Shown piece after piece: positions 29,291 to 41,088 of a stretch of DNA of 64,000 bases. Every line of letters starts with the position of its first letter. Positions within the stretch are counted from its first letter, which is position 1. Location of the stretch: positions 47,190,633 through 47,254,632 of the forward strand of contig CM055106.1 of the NCBI GenBank assembly GCA_029204225.1, given 5' to 3'. The DNA comes from Diphasiastrum complanatum (taxonomy: Eukaryota; Streptophyta; Lycopodiopsida; Lycopodiales; Lycopodiaceae). The notes under the pieces are model-generated. The model had not been told where the DNA came from and ran no database searches. It saw only the letters and a list, made by a program, of their open reading frames with translations. The translations under genes and the position numbers were made by a program.

Positions 29291-29766
29291 TTACTTGTGG
29301 TTATGCTTTTGGGTACAATTCTTCTTGCACTTTTTGGCATTATCAACGAAAGTCATATCCTAGTGTGTTATAAACCATTATGGATACAAAGCCTAGCTTA
29401 ACTTATGCTACAATGGGTCATTGGGTTCTAGAAGGGCAAAACGAAAAGTTGAGCACCAGCCATATATTATTCAAAGAAAGGCACATTTAACACCTCCACC
29501 TGTTCGGGCCTAGTTAAGTATGTCAGTTGTGTATGAGACACGCTGCATTTTCTGGATGTTCTTGATTGAACATCCTATGTCATCTTGCTTACCCACTTGA
29601 TAAAGCCCGAGTTTTCAAGCACTATGGATGCTGGGATGAAGTCCTATGCGTGGAGAGCACAGGCCAGCCCGTTGGGTGCAGAAGGATGATGGAACAAAAG
29701 TAAGAACCAAGGCCCAAGCTTTTGGTAGTGGGGAATGAATTGGCTAGTGACATTTCCACTCCGTAA
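29291..29766. other. Unassigned stretch
   Basis: No recognisable gene. It may contain further decayed gypsy sequence. Confidence 0.4.
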
Positions 29767-30075
29767 CATGGCCATGAAATCCTGGCGATGCCTATAAATT
29801 CCTAAGGAATGGCAATATTTGCAGATTTGAACGTGCTTCAAGAGTTAATAGTAAAGATCTTTTATGTGCAGATGAAACAGTTGTAAAATCATGGTAAGGC
29901 CTTTAACTTCCTAAGGAATGGCAATCATTGCAGAGTTTAAAGCATCTAGTGACCTTTCCAGCAGATGAAGGTGTCGTAAAATCATGGTATGGCCGAAAAA
30001 GTCTAAGGCATGGCAATCTTTACAAAATTCAAAGTGCTTCAAGAATGAATAGTAAAATACCACGCTGCTCTTTTA
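29767..30075. repeat. Three diverged tandem copies of a ~110-bp unit
   Basis: The shared core CATGG(N)ATGGCC ... CTAAGG(A/C)ATGGCAAT ... TGCTTCAAGA(G/A)T occurs at about 29767, 29892 and 29983. GCAGATGAA appears in the first two copies and AATAGTAAA in the first and third. The copies are clearly related but old. Confidence 0.7.
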
Positions 30076-32585
30076 TGTGTACAAAAGTGAACAAATTAAT
30101 GAAGGGAATCTACAACAGCTAATCTATAGACTCTTTGACAATCAACACACCTATGCTTTGTGGAGCATCGATGTAAGAGGAATGCCTATCTGGAACAAAA
30201 TCTGCTCTATCCATCTTCAACATGGCCTCAGCTGCTGGCTTTGAGCTCAATATGCCATGTTCTGCAACAACCACTACACATCAGATCACATCACATGACA
30301 ATTGCCAATATACATACATGTTCACAAACAAGCTATCATGGGTTCCCTGCTTGCTTGCTTGATGTTCAAAATTCAAAAGCACGAAAAAAGGAAAACGGAC
30401 TCTGAAGATTAGTAATGAGTTCGGCGTTGCTCCTGCCATGACACTTCCAGCTCATTTTGCTCTCTCTCTCTCGATCGATCGATCGTAATAGCAAGAATAA
30501 AAACTGAAAACAAAAGGCATAGAAGTTATGGTTAATAGAGAAAAAAGAAAGAAAGAAGCCAAAAAGAAGAGATGGTAGAATAAAGCACTACTTTGTTTGT
30601 TCTTCTTTTCTAACTTTTGTTTTGGAACAGATGTCATGTCTTTTTGGTGGCACGAGGGTGGAAGGCCCCATAGAATAACAAAAGACTGCCTTTTATGTAA
30701 CCTCATGAGTGCAAGTTTTTGGGCATTGCATTGACTCCAACTCACGTCATGTGTTCACATTGCTCAATGGAGTTTTTACAAAAGTTAATTTTAAAGGGTA
30801 TGTGTGCACAAAAAGCTTTAGACTGTTAATGACTTTGTTGCAAGAACCCAATCCTTCATATGCACCTCTATATGTAACTAGTAAATAGCAAAATATTCAT
30901 GCCTTTCTTTTTTTATTGCATGCATGCCCACACTTTATATGCACCTTCATATGCAAGTCATAATAGCAAGAAGTTTGTGTCCCTCTCTTTTTCTTGCATG
31001 CATCCCTAGGCTCTCAACTTGCACGATGCACCAACACATCACTAACAACAATAATCAAATAAAATTATCTATTTGCTTCACAATATCATTTCATATATGT
31101 TTTGTATTGTTGTTGTATCTTTACTCGTGCACATACTTTTGATTAGGTCGTAGGTCATAATTGGCACTTAGCCACAATGCGATGTCACTTATCCAGTTAG
31201 GAAAAATAGTTACTTCGTAACAAATTGTAACACAATCCAGTTAGCTTCGACAATCCTTCAATAGTCCAATGTCGAAGCCACTTGTTGTTTGGTTCTCGTG
31301 TATTTTTGTAAATTGTGTAAAAGCATGAGTAAAACTACAGAGCTGGATAAATGAATGGATGTAGATTAACTATAGGATTATAGGAGAATAATCCAACAAA
31401 TTTCCCTAGCCAAGTCGATGAATTCAAAAATTGGTCTTTTTATTAACAGAATTTTCACAAATACATTGAAAATTTATTTATGAGTACCGAATCTTAACCA
31501 AATAATATTTACAAAATTTTAGAACTTCTACTTCAGCCATTTTTGGGGAAGGCTAGAGGCCCGAACTGTAAATACAGTAGGCACAAAATTTTACAATATT
31601 CGACATTTTTATGCCGATGTTTATCACAAAAATTTAAAAACTATTACAATACAAACCCGATTTTTATGATATAAAGTCGATTAACATGGCAATATCCACT
31701 GGGAGGTGTGGTCCCCACGCCAGGAATTTAGAATCTTAGCAAATTTATAAGAAAGCCCTCCAGCAGAAAGTGGCATGCAAATGCAAATTTCTATATTCAT
31801 GACGGAAAAGTATGGATGCAATTTTCCAAACTAGTGTCTAATATGCTGATTGTTGTAAATGCAAAGTAGAGTATCTTCATTTATATCGAAAATTCATTGG
31901 ATACATTTCATCGTTTGATGCTTCAAACGACATGTACTCATGCTGATAGTACTCGCTAATAGGATATTCTTCTACAGGGTTCTTGCATGCAAAAGAGCAA
32001 TTGAAGTTCTAACCTCAATATCATCGTTAGAGATTAAAATCTGACTCTTCTAAAGAAGAATATACTTATAGATCTATTACCAAGAGCTTATCTTCGTTAG
32101 AACTAAACTTTTCATTACAATACAAGAGAATGAGGACTTCTAATATCATGTCAATGAAAAAATTGAATATATATAAGAATCTTAAGAGGAATGCAATAAG
32201 ACGAGATTTCAACTAGGGTTAAAAAATTGTAGATGATATTGGAAGTGTATCTAGTCTGATAGAAATAGAAGATGTACGATTCTTATTTGACAAAATTTTT
32301 TCCAAAGATCTGACGTAAGACAATCTTCATCGAGCAACTGAAACCCTAATTTTTTTTTCCATAAGGGTCTAGAATTTCAATAAAATTGAACTTCCGAAAA
32401 AGAATACAAAAAATTCAATTTTAAGTATATCCAACTAATCCTCAAAAAGAAAAATATTTTTCTTCTTTTTTTATTTTTTATTTTTTTCATTCATCATTTT
32501 TTTTTTCAATTTTTTTTTTGGAGCAATATATACATCTTTCTCCTTGTTTTGTGGTGTGAAAAGGGTGTAGTATATACTTGTCACA
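30076..32585. other. AT-rich region with no convincing gene
   Basis: A TC run followed by GATC repeats lies at about 30458-30485. The end of a possible C1-like LTR relic (ATGAATGGATGTAGATT to AATAATCCAACA) is at about 31351-31400. Many short frames exist but none has recognisable content. Confidence 0.5.
31300..31400 (-). repeat. Possible relic of a C1-like copia LTR end
   Basis: GCATGAGTAAAAC, ATGAATGGATGTAGATTAACTA and GAATAATCCAACA resemble the C1 LTR end (GCATGAATGGAGGCAGATTAAAA to AATAATCCAACA at 58440-58502). The rest is too diverged to align by eye. Confidence 0.3.
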
Positions 32586-33044
32586 TCAAATACACCAATG
32601 TTTGCAAACTTGTGCTCTTGCTAAAGTTTTTTCAATCCTCCCATAGATTTTTGTTTTATTAGCATCAATGAATATTGGATTGGCTCCATCTAGAAATTTT
32701 TGTTGAAACATGTCATTCAATGTCTTTCGTTCCTCGGCCGATCTAGCTCTGATCTTGAGGTATAGCACGAGATCAAATCCAATTTTCATAGATTCATTTG
32801 GATTACACCATCTTTGTCTCAAGTTTAACTTAGTAGGTTTGTTTGATAGTCCCCAAGGTAGTAGTAGTAATTCCCGCAACCAACACATGTAGTGGCCACT
32901 TAATCTCATTTTGTCTTCTTTGTGGTTCTTAGTTGTGAAAGCAAATTTCAGGAGGCTATCACAAGTGAGTCCATAGGTGTCGAAAGATCTTGGATTATTG
33001 GCATCGTAGGCTGGTTTTCTAGCTGGTGGATGGTCATATTTCAA
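32586..33044 (-). CDS. Unrecognised 152-codon ORF
   Basis: An open frame in AT-rich DNA encodes a Lys/Arg-rich product (KFAFTTKNHKEDKMRLSGHY, RARSAEERKTLNDMFQQKFL). I recognise no domain, and no promoter or splice signals stand out. It could be an exon of a decayed gene or a chance frame. It adjoins the copia protease relic on the other strand. Confidence 0.25.
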   Translation of the reverse strand: MKYDHPPARKPAYDANNPRSFDTYGLTCDSLLKFAFTTKNHKEDKMRLSGHYMCWLRELLLLPWGLSNKPTKLNLRQRWCNPNESMKIGFDLVLYLKIRARSAEERKTLNDMFQQKFLDGANPIFIDANKTKIYGRIEKTLARAQVCKHWCI

Positions 33045-33068
33045 ATTCCTAATAGCTTAAGAGAAATT

Positions 33069-33455
33069 TCTATGGGAGATATTGATCTTTGGTGGATTGA
33101 TAGTGGAGCTACATCACATATGACATATCATGAGGAGTATTATTCATCATTGATGGCATTTGAAGGTGACAAGAAGGTGATCTACAAGGCCAATGATGGT
33201 GAGTGTGCAATCAAAGGGATTGGCACAATTCCTATTTTTCTCTCTACCAATAGGAATATGAATTTGAAGGATTTTTTGTTTATTCCATCTATCACTAAGA
33301 ATCTTCTTAGTGTAAGTCAAATGCTTGACAAGGGGTTCAAAGTGGAGTTTGATGGTGATGTTGTTTGTTGATCAAGAAGGAGGATGAATTGATTGCAAAA
33401 GGTAAGAGACAAGGTAAGTTGTTCAAACTCGATGCTTGTATTGCTGCCAAGTAAG
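33069..33455 (+). mobile_element. Copia protease fragment
   Basis: LWWIDSGATSHMTYHEEYYS gives the DSGA active site of a copia aspartic protease. It is followed by ECAIKGIGTIPIFLSTNRN, LFIPSITKNLLSVSQMLDKG and, after a one-base shift at about 33370, GKRQGKLFKLDACIAAK. It is closely related to the minus-strand protease at 48.7-49.0 kb. No gag or integrase accompanies it, and module X begins immediately downstream. Confidence 0.88.
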
Positions 33456-33469
33456 TCAACGACGGGTAA

Positions 33470-34350
33470 TCAATGCAAATGGCGCACTTGAAATCGATAT
33501 TTGACCAAAAAATCGAAAATTTGCGTGAAAATCCAAGCTGAAAATGACCTATTTATTAATTTTTTTTTGCACGTGTAGAGTTACAAAGAAACACATGTTG
33601 ACATATGATTGGTCAAAAAGAATCCGCCGTACAGACAATGATTGATCTGACATCTGTCATGTGCAAGAATGACACGCGTCAAAAAAAGATTCATGCACGT
33701 GTCCCAACCCAAGTGGCCTCATAATTGAGTCATCATTGCCAGTACGAACATTCCACGTGGACCAATTAGATGACGACATGTGTCATCGGCCGTTTTTTCT
33801 TCTCACACTGCGCTCGAGACCGATACCACTGTTATTCCAATATCGCTTTTGAACGTGCATCTCCTTTTTGAAAATATTCTATGTATATCTTGCGTTCGAA
33901 ATCGATATTCAGTTCTGGTATCGATCTCAAGCGCTCTCTGATTGCAATATTTTTTGTTCTCATTCTTTTTTATATGGTTTTTTTTTTTTTTGAGAATGAT
34001 GGCCAGGTTCAAATCCACTTTTGTGCCATAACCACTGTACAGCCATCCGATGCCCGTATTCCCCCTGGTACTGGCCATAGATGTGGCAGGAAGTAGGTCT
34101 GGCTGAGGGAGATTAGAAAAACTCTAGAGATCAACTAAACTGTTGATTCCTAGAGCTCCTTTCAGCCGATCTGTCAAGAATGTCACTCTGTCACTTGGGC
34201 TAAATGTTCGTTTTGCCGTGACAGCCATGCAAGTCTTACAAGGTGCTGTCGAGGATTTTTGTCCCAATTTTTTTTGAGGATACCTGTCACCATCATGCCA
34301 AAAGATTTTGTCATTCTCAGAAGATTTTGGAACCGTTTTTCTGGTCTGCA
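33470..34350 (+). repeat. Module X, partial copy (inverted relative to 60.27-61.41 kb)
   Basis: This stretch aligns with the reverse complement of 60270-61195. Shared landmarks are the motif GCACTTGAAATCGATAT (33484-33500), ACACATGTTG, ATGATTGATC, CACGTGGACCA, GCGCTCGAGACCGATACC (33810-33827), inverted and direct motif copies at 33839-33858, 33891-33908 and 33917-33934, CAAATCCACTT, GGCTGAGGGAGAT, CTAGAGCTCCTTTC, GGTGCTGT and GAGGATTT. Similarity is clear but diverged (by eye about two thirds). The left half of the module is cut off at the copia protease relic. No transposase or RT is seen. Confidence 0.7.
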
Positions 34351-34519
34351 TGTTGATAATGCCAACACCTCCAGAGACCTGTCTGATATAGTTTTTGTTG
34401 TTAGTCCATTTTTCATGAGAGCAATAAAGACAAAAGAAGTCGATTTTGAGAAGGCTGTATATTTTATCGAATGCAGTCCAGTGGCTAAATTTTATTTGAT
34501 TCTATATGAGAATAAGTAA
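34259..34519 (+). CDS. Unrecognised ORF downstream of module X
   Basis: An 86-codon frame (reading PVTIMPKDFVILRRFWNRFS and KEVDFEKAVYFIECSP) has ATG at 34293. It ends TAAG, where AATAA|GTAAGG could also be a splice donor into a later exon. It follows the promoter-like core of module X in the transcription direction. No domain recognised. Confidence 0.3.
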   Translation: MSQFFLRIPVTIMPKDFVILRRFWNRFSGLHVDNANTSRDLSDIVFVVSPFFMRAIKTKEVDFEKAVYFIECSPVAKFYLILYENK

Positions 34520-35160
34520 GGATTGCTCTTTTGTTTTTGTTGCTTTAATATGGATTGTTGCATGCGGCATTGCTTAATAAGTAAGGATTGTTTTAATAAG
34601 TATGGATTTATCGATATTTGTATTTTGGTTGTTGCAGTCAGCATTGAAGCCTGAACATTATTTCTGTAAAGATAAATAAGGAGGGAGTATCAAATTTTCT
34701 ATGTGTAAAATTAAACTTAGCTGCAAATACAAATAGAGAATTTGATTCTCTACTTCATCATGTCGTTCGAAAAATACTGACAACGACAACCTCAATTGGA
34801 GAGATAACCATTAGATCTCTCAAGATATATTCAATTTATCTCTGATATGCATGTATTCAAATCTATCATCATAACATAAATAAATTTTCTGTCATAATAT
34901 TACTAATTTTCGTTCAATATATGTAGTGTGTACAGCAAAAGAACGCTTTTAGTTGTGCATGGTTCGTCCTATACAATATGAAGTTATTTTTTGAGTGGTA
35001 TAATTTACAAGTGGATGTTGATATTGAAAAGATAATATTCTGTTCATTTGTAGTTCTTTTCATTCCGATTCATATTTCTTTACTATCATTGTTTGTAATT
35101 TGCTGATTCTCGTGTTTTGTGATGACAATTCACTCTTGAGCCATATACTACTGACGATGT
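34520..35160. other. AT-rich, possible intron
   Basis: No coding signal. If the flanking frames belong to one gene, this stretch starts at a GTAAGG donor and ends near TATATAG at about 35161-35167. Confidence 0.3.
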
Positions 35161-35164
35161 ATAT

Positions 35165-35485
35165 AGATTTTGGCAAGAGTTGATCAGAACCTATGCTCAG
35201 AACGGTGTAAGCATTGCATATGAGATCGAGGGCCCTCAAAAGCAAGCTGCTTTTGTCTTAACAGCCTTTCAAGTTGCTCAGGATGCAGATCTTTTTATAT
35301 ATGATAAAAAAGGAATAGAAGTCCTTCCTAATACAGAGGAAGGCGATATTACAGCAGAGAGTTCACTTGTCTTAAAAGGCATAGAAGCCCTTTCCGAAAC
35401 AGAGGAAGACGAGATTATAGAAAAAATTGTTCCCTTATCAGTTCCTAATACTGATAAAGAAAATACAGAAAAATTGATTGAATAG
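35165..35485 (+). CDS. Unrecognised acidic ORF or exon
   Basis: The frame reads FWQELIRTYAQNGVSIAYEI, then a globular-looking segment (QAAFVLTAFQVAQDADLFIY). It then has a repeated acidic motif, GIEVLPNTEEGDIT and GIEALSETEEDEII, and ends KLIE at TAG 35483. The internal Thr/Glu repeat suggests a disordered acidic tail. The family is unknown, and it might be the 3' exon of the 34259 ORF. Confidence 0.35.
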   Translation, partial: RFWQELIRTYAQNGVSIAYEIEGPQKQAAFVLTAFQVAQDADLFIYDKKGIEVLPNTEEGDITAESSLVLKGIEALSETEEDEIIEKIVPLSVPNTDKENTEKLIE

Positions 35486-35949
35486 AGATCTATTTGTAAA
35501 TAGAGATACATAAAAAAAACAAAAGATACAATCATTTTACATGTAAACAACCCATTTATGGGTTTTTCTATTGATATCAATATAGATTCGTACAATCAGG
35601 TTGTGTCCATAGTGTAATGCTGGATGCAATTTTCTATATTGATAAAAAGACATGATGATTGGCATGTATTTGCTGATAGTGAATCTCAGTGTTCTTCCAT
35701 AAGTTGGATTGTTTCGCCAATATCTCTACATTTGATCTTGAGCTCATGTCTTCTACGTACCTGCATAAAACTAATACAAAGTGAGTTACAATTAGTACAG
35801 AGATTGTATTAGAAAGTTTTGATTGAAACTATTCATAAAGAATCGAGTGTTTATATTTACTTACAAGTTTACCATTGAAAATGAATCTGAAGTCTGAAAG
35901 TACATCATCTTGTAGGAGCAATAGTTCTCGCCTGATGTAATTTAGACTC
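35486..35949. other. No gene seen
   Basis: AT-rich 3' flank between convergent coding-like segments. Confidence 0.4.
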
Positions 35950-35964
35950 CAATCTTCTTCCACC

Positions 35965-37034
35965 TCAACACGGCATCATTGTATATAATTTTAATATTTT
36001 TTTCGTTTTGAATGTCCACTGGCTTTCAAGTCTTGATCGAGTGGCACCCATTTTTTTTTTCCATCTTTGATAATGTAAGCACGAGCTCAACATTTGTTTT
36101 TCAATTTGATAACGAAAGCATATGGAAGACATTTTAACTATGCATTCTATTTCTCCATCTAATCTTTTGTCCCAGCCTTCATCCATAAGTTCAGATAATA
36201 AACTATCTGATAAATTTTTGCATACAAACATCGTTGGGATTTTGTGTACATTGACACTTGAAAAAAAATCCACAAATATATTCAAGGAAAATAAACCAAC
36301 TCAATCTGACTGTTTTTTTATCCCGTGCTCATTTTTAATGAATTTTTTACATCATTATATATCTTGCAACGAAATGATTCTGAAACTGTAGCATCTGGTG
36401 CAATCCATTCATCACTTTCAAAACTAGGTAATGGAATTGGGACTATTTGTCCAAAAAAAAAATTTATATCAGGAATGTACATTGATTCATAAAAAAAGAT
36501 CCCACTATCAGCTAGATCTTTTGCAGTTCTACCTCGATATTGCAGTTGTCCAATATCAGTGTGAATAACATCTAACACACCTGCTAAAGATCCACTGGGC
36601 TCCCATTCATTTATGTTGGATGGATATAAATCTGCAAGAGAAAAATGATCAGATTGATAAGTTTACTAAGATATTTATGAATGACAAAAATCTCGGTATC
36701 AAAAATTTCAATACTCACAGTTACTTTTTTTGTGATCCTGACGGTTGAATCCTTGCACATTTATCTCTGAATGCATATATACATGTTGGACTAAAATTTC
36801 AGAAATAGATTTTTCTCCTGATGATGTTCTGAAATCCAAAATTCTGGCCATTCAATAAGATCGAAATGATAGTTTTGGCCTTTTGTTTTTTCGAAATGCT
36901 CCTCTTGATGATGGATGCATCAAAACCCAAGAGTTTTTTGAATATTTTCTTAGCAACCATAATCCATTATCATCTTTCTCGTTGAATAGAAGCACATAGT
37001 CAATTGAGGAGCACGACTTCCTTGATGGCGCCAT
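35965..37034 (-). pseudogene. Unrecognised spliced gene, minus strand
   Basis: From ATG at 37034 (MAPSRKSCSSIDYVLLFNEK, YSKNSWVLMHPSSRGAFRKN) the frame meets one in-frame TGA at about 36852-36854 and goes on (ARILDFRTSSGEKS, HVYMHSEINVQGFNRQDHKK). A GTGAGT...TTGCAG intron at 36632-36718 joins the frame cleanly to LYPSNINEWEPSGSLAGVLD, DSGIFFYESMYIPDINFFFG and FESDEWIAPDATVSESFRCK. A further coding-like piece (FVCKNLSDSLLSELMDEGWD) follows at 36285-35965 in another frame. The correct splice signals argue for a true gene; the TGA argues that it has decayed. I recognise no family. Confidence 0.45.
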
Positions 37035-37148
37035 TCGTAATGTGCATGCAAAAGTCTGAAACACTAAACTATGAATATAAAAATTTGCATAGACAAAAAG
37101 CCATTAATCTGAAAGAATGTGTTGGCGTAAATTTGAAACACTGATCTA

Positions 37149-37160
37149 TTTGGCGCCAAA
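37149..37160. promoter_or_regulatory. E2F-type palindrome TTTGGCGCCAAA
   Basis: A perfect 12-bp palindrome matching the E2F consensus TTTSGCGC on both strands. It lies about 115 bp upstream of the ATG at 37034, near a GGTTAAC...GTTAACC inverted pair and upstream CCAAT (about 37312). In plants such sites drive S-phase genes. Its function here is inferred. Confidence 0.5.
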
Positions 37161-37726
37161 AATTAACTCTGGTTAACCTTGTTAACCATGATTTGACAAT
37201 GCATATACATTAATGGTACATCGATTTTCTCATCTCAACCATCTGTCATATTCATTTTCAATATTTTTGAGTCTCTTCGGGCAGTGATGAGCTGGAAGGG
37301 CAGGCCTCATCAACCAATAACATTTCCACATGCTGCCCGACGAAACAACAATATATTTTAATAGTTTTTATTTTATTTATATTTGTAAAATTCTACGTTA
37401 CGTAGAACCCCGATTTCAAGATTCAATTGGTCCACATGGCAACAAAAATAAGAAAAAAAATAAAAAAGCATATGTTTCAAAGGCCCTCTTTGGGCTCTAA
37501 GTTTCTCTAATGTGTTGTTATTTTGCCATTGACTCCACCAAAAGCTTTGGATGGATCAAAGTGATACATTTGTTTTTCCTCAACAATGTGAGCAGTTACA
37601 TTTTTTTTATGTCTTCAAGATGTCTATGCTATTTTTTTGTCACAATCGAATGATTTTTAGTATATTGCAAAAAATGTATATCGTGTGTATACCCAAACAA
37701 TTGTAACATAGCTATAGATACTAATT

Positions 37727-38047
37727 ATGAGTCCAATGTTTATGGTAATATCAATCAATTGTAGGTGGTCTTTCACTCCGATCATTCAGATCCTAGATGG
37801 TGGTACGTGCGCTCCTCGAAGTAAAAGAATTTTTGAAGATAGAGATGTCATGGAGGACATGGCGCTGACAATTGCTGCACTTGAACAAGATCATGGTGAT
37901 GGACTCGATGACACAATTTTGGAGGATCATGTGCAAGCTTCACAAGCTAATGATGACATTGAGCGTGATGCATCAGCATCGGATGGATCGATGACACATG
38001 ACACCTTCTCGATCTCCCTCGTTGTCACTGTCACCATTAGCTTGTAA
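37727..38047 (+). CDS. Unrecognised acidic ORF (106 codons)
   Basis: ATG at 37727. After a short hydrophobic start (MSPMFMVISINCRW) the product is acidic and Ala/Asp-rich (VMEDMALTIAALEQDHGDGL, DHVQASQANDDIERDASASD). A CAATTGTAG before GTGGTC could be a splice acceptor, with coding starting there. No domain recognised. It may be a transposon ORF tail. Confidence 0.3.
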   Translation: MSPMFMVISINCRWSFTPIIQILDGGTCAPRSKRIFEDRDVMEDMALTIAALEQDHGDGLDDTILEDHVQASQANDDIERDASASDGSMTHDTFSISLVVTVTISL

Positions 38048-41000
38048 AGATCAACTTATTAAGAACAAAACTGTAGGAGATATTTGGGTAGAATAGACTC
38101 ATTTGGTTTGGCAAATTTGTCACATGATGATGCGGCAAATGATAATGAGGAACCACCAAATGAATAAGTGAGACAATACGATGTTTTCCAACTCATTGTA
38201 ATATTAATCAAATTGCTCACATATGCAATTTCACTTTATTATTTGATTAGTTGACATCAAACAAGAAGTCGACGCTAGTACACAAATTGATATTTTTGTG
38301 ATACATAAATTTCTTTATTCACTTGTGGATATGGAATTTATTGTTGATATAAAATAGAATTTAATGTGTTGATAAGACAACAATTTTCAAAAGTGAGATC
38401 CATTTACATTCATACTGTGGTTTATACTGAGGGGCCTTTTTTTTTTTTTTTTTATCAACAGTCACGGTATTACCCTCGATGAACAGAGTATTCTGGAATG
38501 CCTCTTGGCCTACTTGACCCTCTATATAACTTTTCTTATAACCCTCCCTATAAATATTTGGAAAACACGTTAATATTTGCAAGGCTTATACCGAGGCCAA
38601 ATGCTAGACCCGACGCTCCAGCTTTCCACTCCCCCCGCGACTCATTTTAAATTCTATATTTATAAAAAAGCGCTAAAAAAAACGCTGGCAATTGCACATT
38701 TTGTTGTAGTGAATTATTCATCTCGTTGAGTTCCACACTCGTTGGCAAATCTAGAGATAGCTTGACATTTGGACCGTCCTTCCTAGAATTGCAGTATCAT
38801 TGGCCATCATTGATTACCTAAAATAAGGAAATGCTTTAATAGGTTGACAAATATGAAATCTTCAACTTTAACTAAAATCAATTGTGACCTCAAGGTCAGA
38901 CTGATAATATCTCAATAAGGCCATTCACTTTTCAAGCCAATTTTGACTAATCAATAATTGACAGATTTAGAAAAAATTCAAAAAATTTTGATTTTGAAAA
39001 GAATTATGTAACTGAAATTTTTGTTGCTACAAAGCACCAAATTGAACATTGTAAAGCACAATACAAAGGGAGAGGAGGTTAGCAAAACTCTGTCATGTCA
39101 AAACTAACTATACTAGCCACATGTACGAGCTATAACCATTCAAGGGCACACTTTTTCTAGGTAAGTTTATCAAAAACCACATATATGCTTTGTAATCATG
39201 ACTTATTAAAATGTCGAAAAACATATGTTAGCAAAAATCCTAACTTTGACCAGTCAATCTAAAATGCCAATAGGCATTTTGTTTGACATTTTTGAGTTAC
39301 CACTCAAATTGAAGATCTTGCGATGCTCGATCCACCCAAACAATTCATTTTTGCATAATCGATCTCTGACATCGGATTTTTATTATTATACACTTTCACT
39401 ACCCAATTACACGTCCATATACTCTCTAAACGGACCTACGGTCTCTTAATCTTATTTAAGAGATAAATTAGTTCATGTAAGTAGTCTATAATGGTACATT
39501 AAAGATCGATAGAAGCTTCTATTAGATGCACCAATAATCAATATGCTCAAAACAATCAAAAGATGGTTTCTAGAAGGGCACAAAGTTAGCAAAGTTCAAG
39601 TAATTGTTGCCTAAGCCTTAGGCACCAAAACAAGTGTATGATGGCTTTAATTAGAGGTAATTACATAAATGTTCATGAAAGAAAAGTGTTTGTGATACAA
39701 CAGGAGAAAGTCAGATGATGCAAATGTCAAACGACTCAAAGCGACACGAAAATCTTTGCGACATCTTTTTTTACCTTCACGCTCCAAAGGATCAAGAAGA
39801 TCATGCAAGTACCATGAAGTACATCCCTGATCTGATATGATGACGTCAGTGGAAGAGCGTTAGGACGTGCCTAACCCATGTCCTCTCTTGTAATCCATGA
39901 TTAGTTATAGATTGTTTAGTCTATCTGATCTGATGTGCTACACTGAATGTATGCAATTACTAGATGCATAAGATGCATACAGTAGCAGATAAAAAATATA
40001 CAGATTACAGAATAGAAGTTCGCCTATGAGCGAGACAATTTTGTAAGCAAGATCCACAGAGATCCAAGAAGTCCGCTAGTAAGCGAGATGCTACTCGTGA
40101 GAGAACACTATTTTTCTCTCACACCAAATGCGCTGTGTGGGTCTGTCATACAGTGCTCGAAATCAAGAGGATCAATAGATGATACTGTAGCTATTACGCA
40201 CATATCACTCTTACTTTGTCTGATCTTGAGTGAATTTCTGTCTTGTGTATCTCATTCACTTGTCTTATCAATTCCGCACACTGGTGTAGTTTTGTTAAAT
40301 GTTGTATTACATATATAGTATGTTTCATAAATTTCAGTCTGAAACATGGAATACTAGTCAAAAAAATAGTTAAAAATCAAGTGAATTGCAATTATAGTTA
40401 TGGAGAATGTCCATAACACTACTTTAGGCTCAAAATAATCAAGATCATGAGAAACCACTTACTTATAGGGCAATTCCAAAACTAGGAAGAAAAAAACAAA
40501 GAGGTACTATCAAAAAGTTGCAAAAGAGCAAAAAGTAACTGTATCTTTTGAAAATCAAACTTCAATCAGCTTCACCCCTGAGCCACAATGACTGAATGTA
40601 GGAGAGGAGAGGTTTCTAGCAATTGAATACTGGAATCTAGAAGTGGAGTAGGGTGAGTTTCTACAAGTATATTTAGACTCCTAGGGCCTAGGAATATTCC
40701 TTTAAGAACCCTAATCCTTTACTAAACTCATATTCAATTGCTATTGATATGTCTCCTCTGCATGCATAGAGTTGTTAGTCACTATGCACTACTTCACATG
40801 TGCTAACTGTTATGCTTGTTAACACTTGCATTAGGTCATCAAGATACAATGAATCTTGACCAAATCCAAGCCATCACCTTCTTGGCCTTCATCCATACTA
40901 GCCATAGACGAAAATAAATGACCTACATCTCCTCTAGAAGTGTGCAGTCATGTGCAAGGTCAAATTTTGGGTTTCTTTTATATATAATACCAAGCCTGCC

Positions 41001-41088
41001 AATAAGCCTCCAAAGTTCGTATTTGGCATAAAGTAGAAATTCCATATTTTGGCACATATGGCACATAGCTTATCACATGAGTTTGAAT
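38048..41088. other. AT-rich region with no recognised gene
   Basis: A poly-T tract near 38437 and several short frames, none with domain content. At 39880-39935 CTCTTGTAATCCATGATTAGTTATAGATTG is similar to the DNA next to the C1 LTR at 49325, perhaps old LTR sequence. Confidence 0.45.

Noticed and set aside
29767-30075. Possible CRISPR-like array
   Set aside because: Units are contiguous and diverged without regular spacers, and the genome is eukaryotic.
32586-33044. Known gene family on the minus strand
   Set aside because: 152 open codons but no motif I can name; listed as unrecognised, not assigned.
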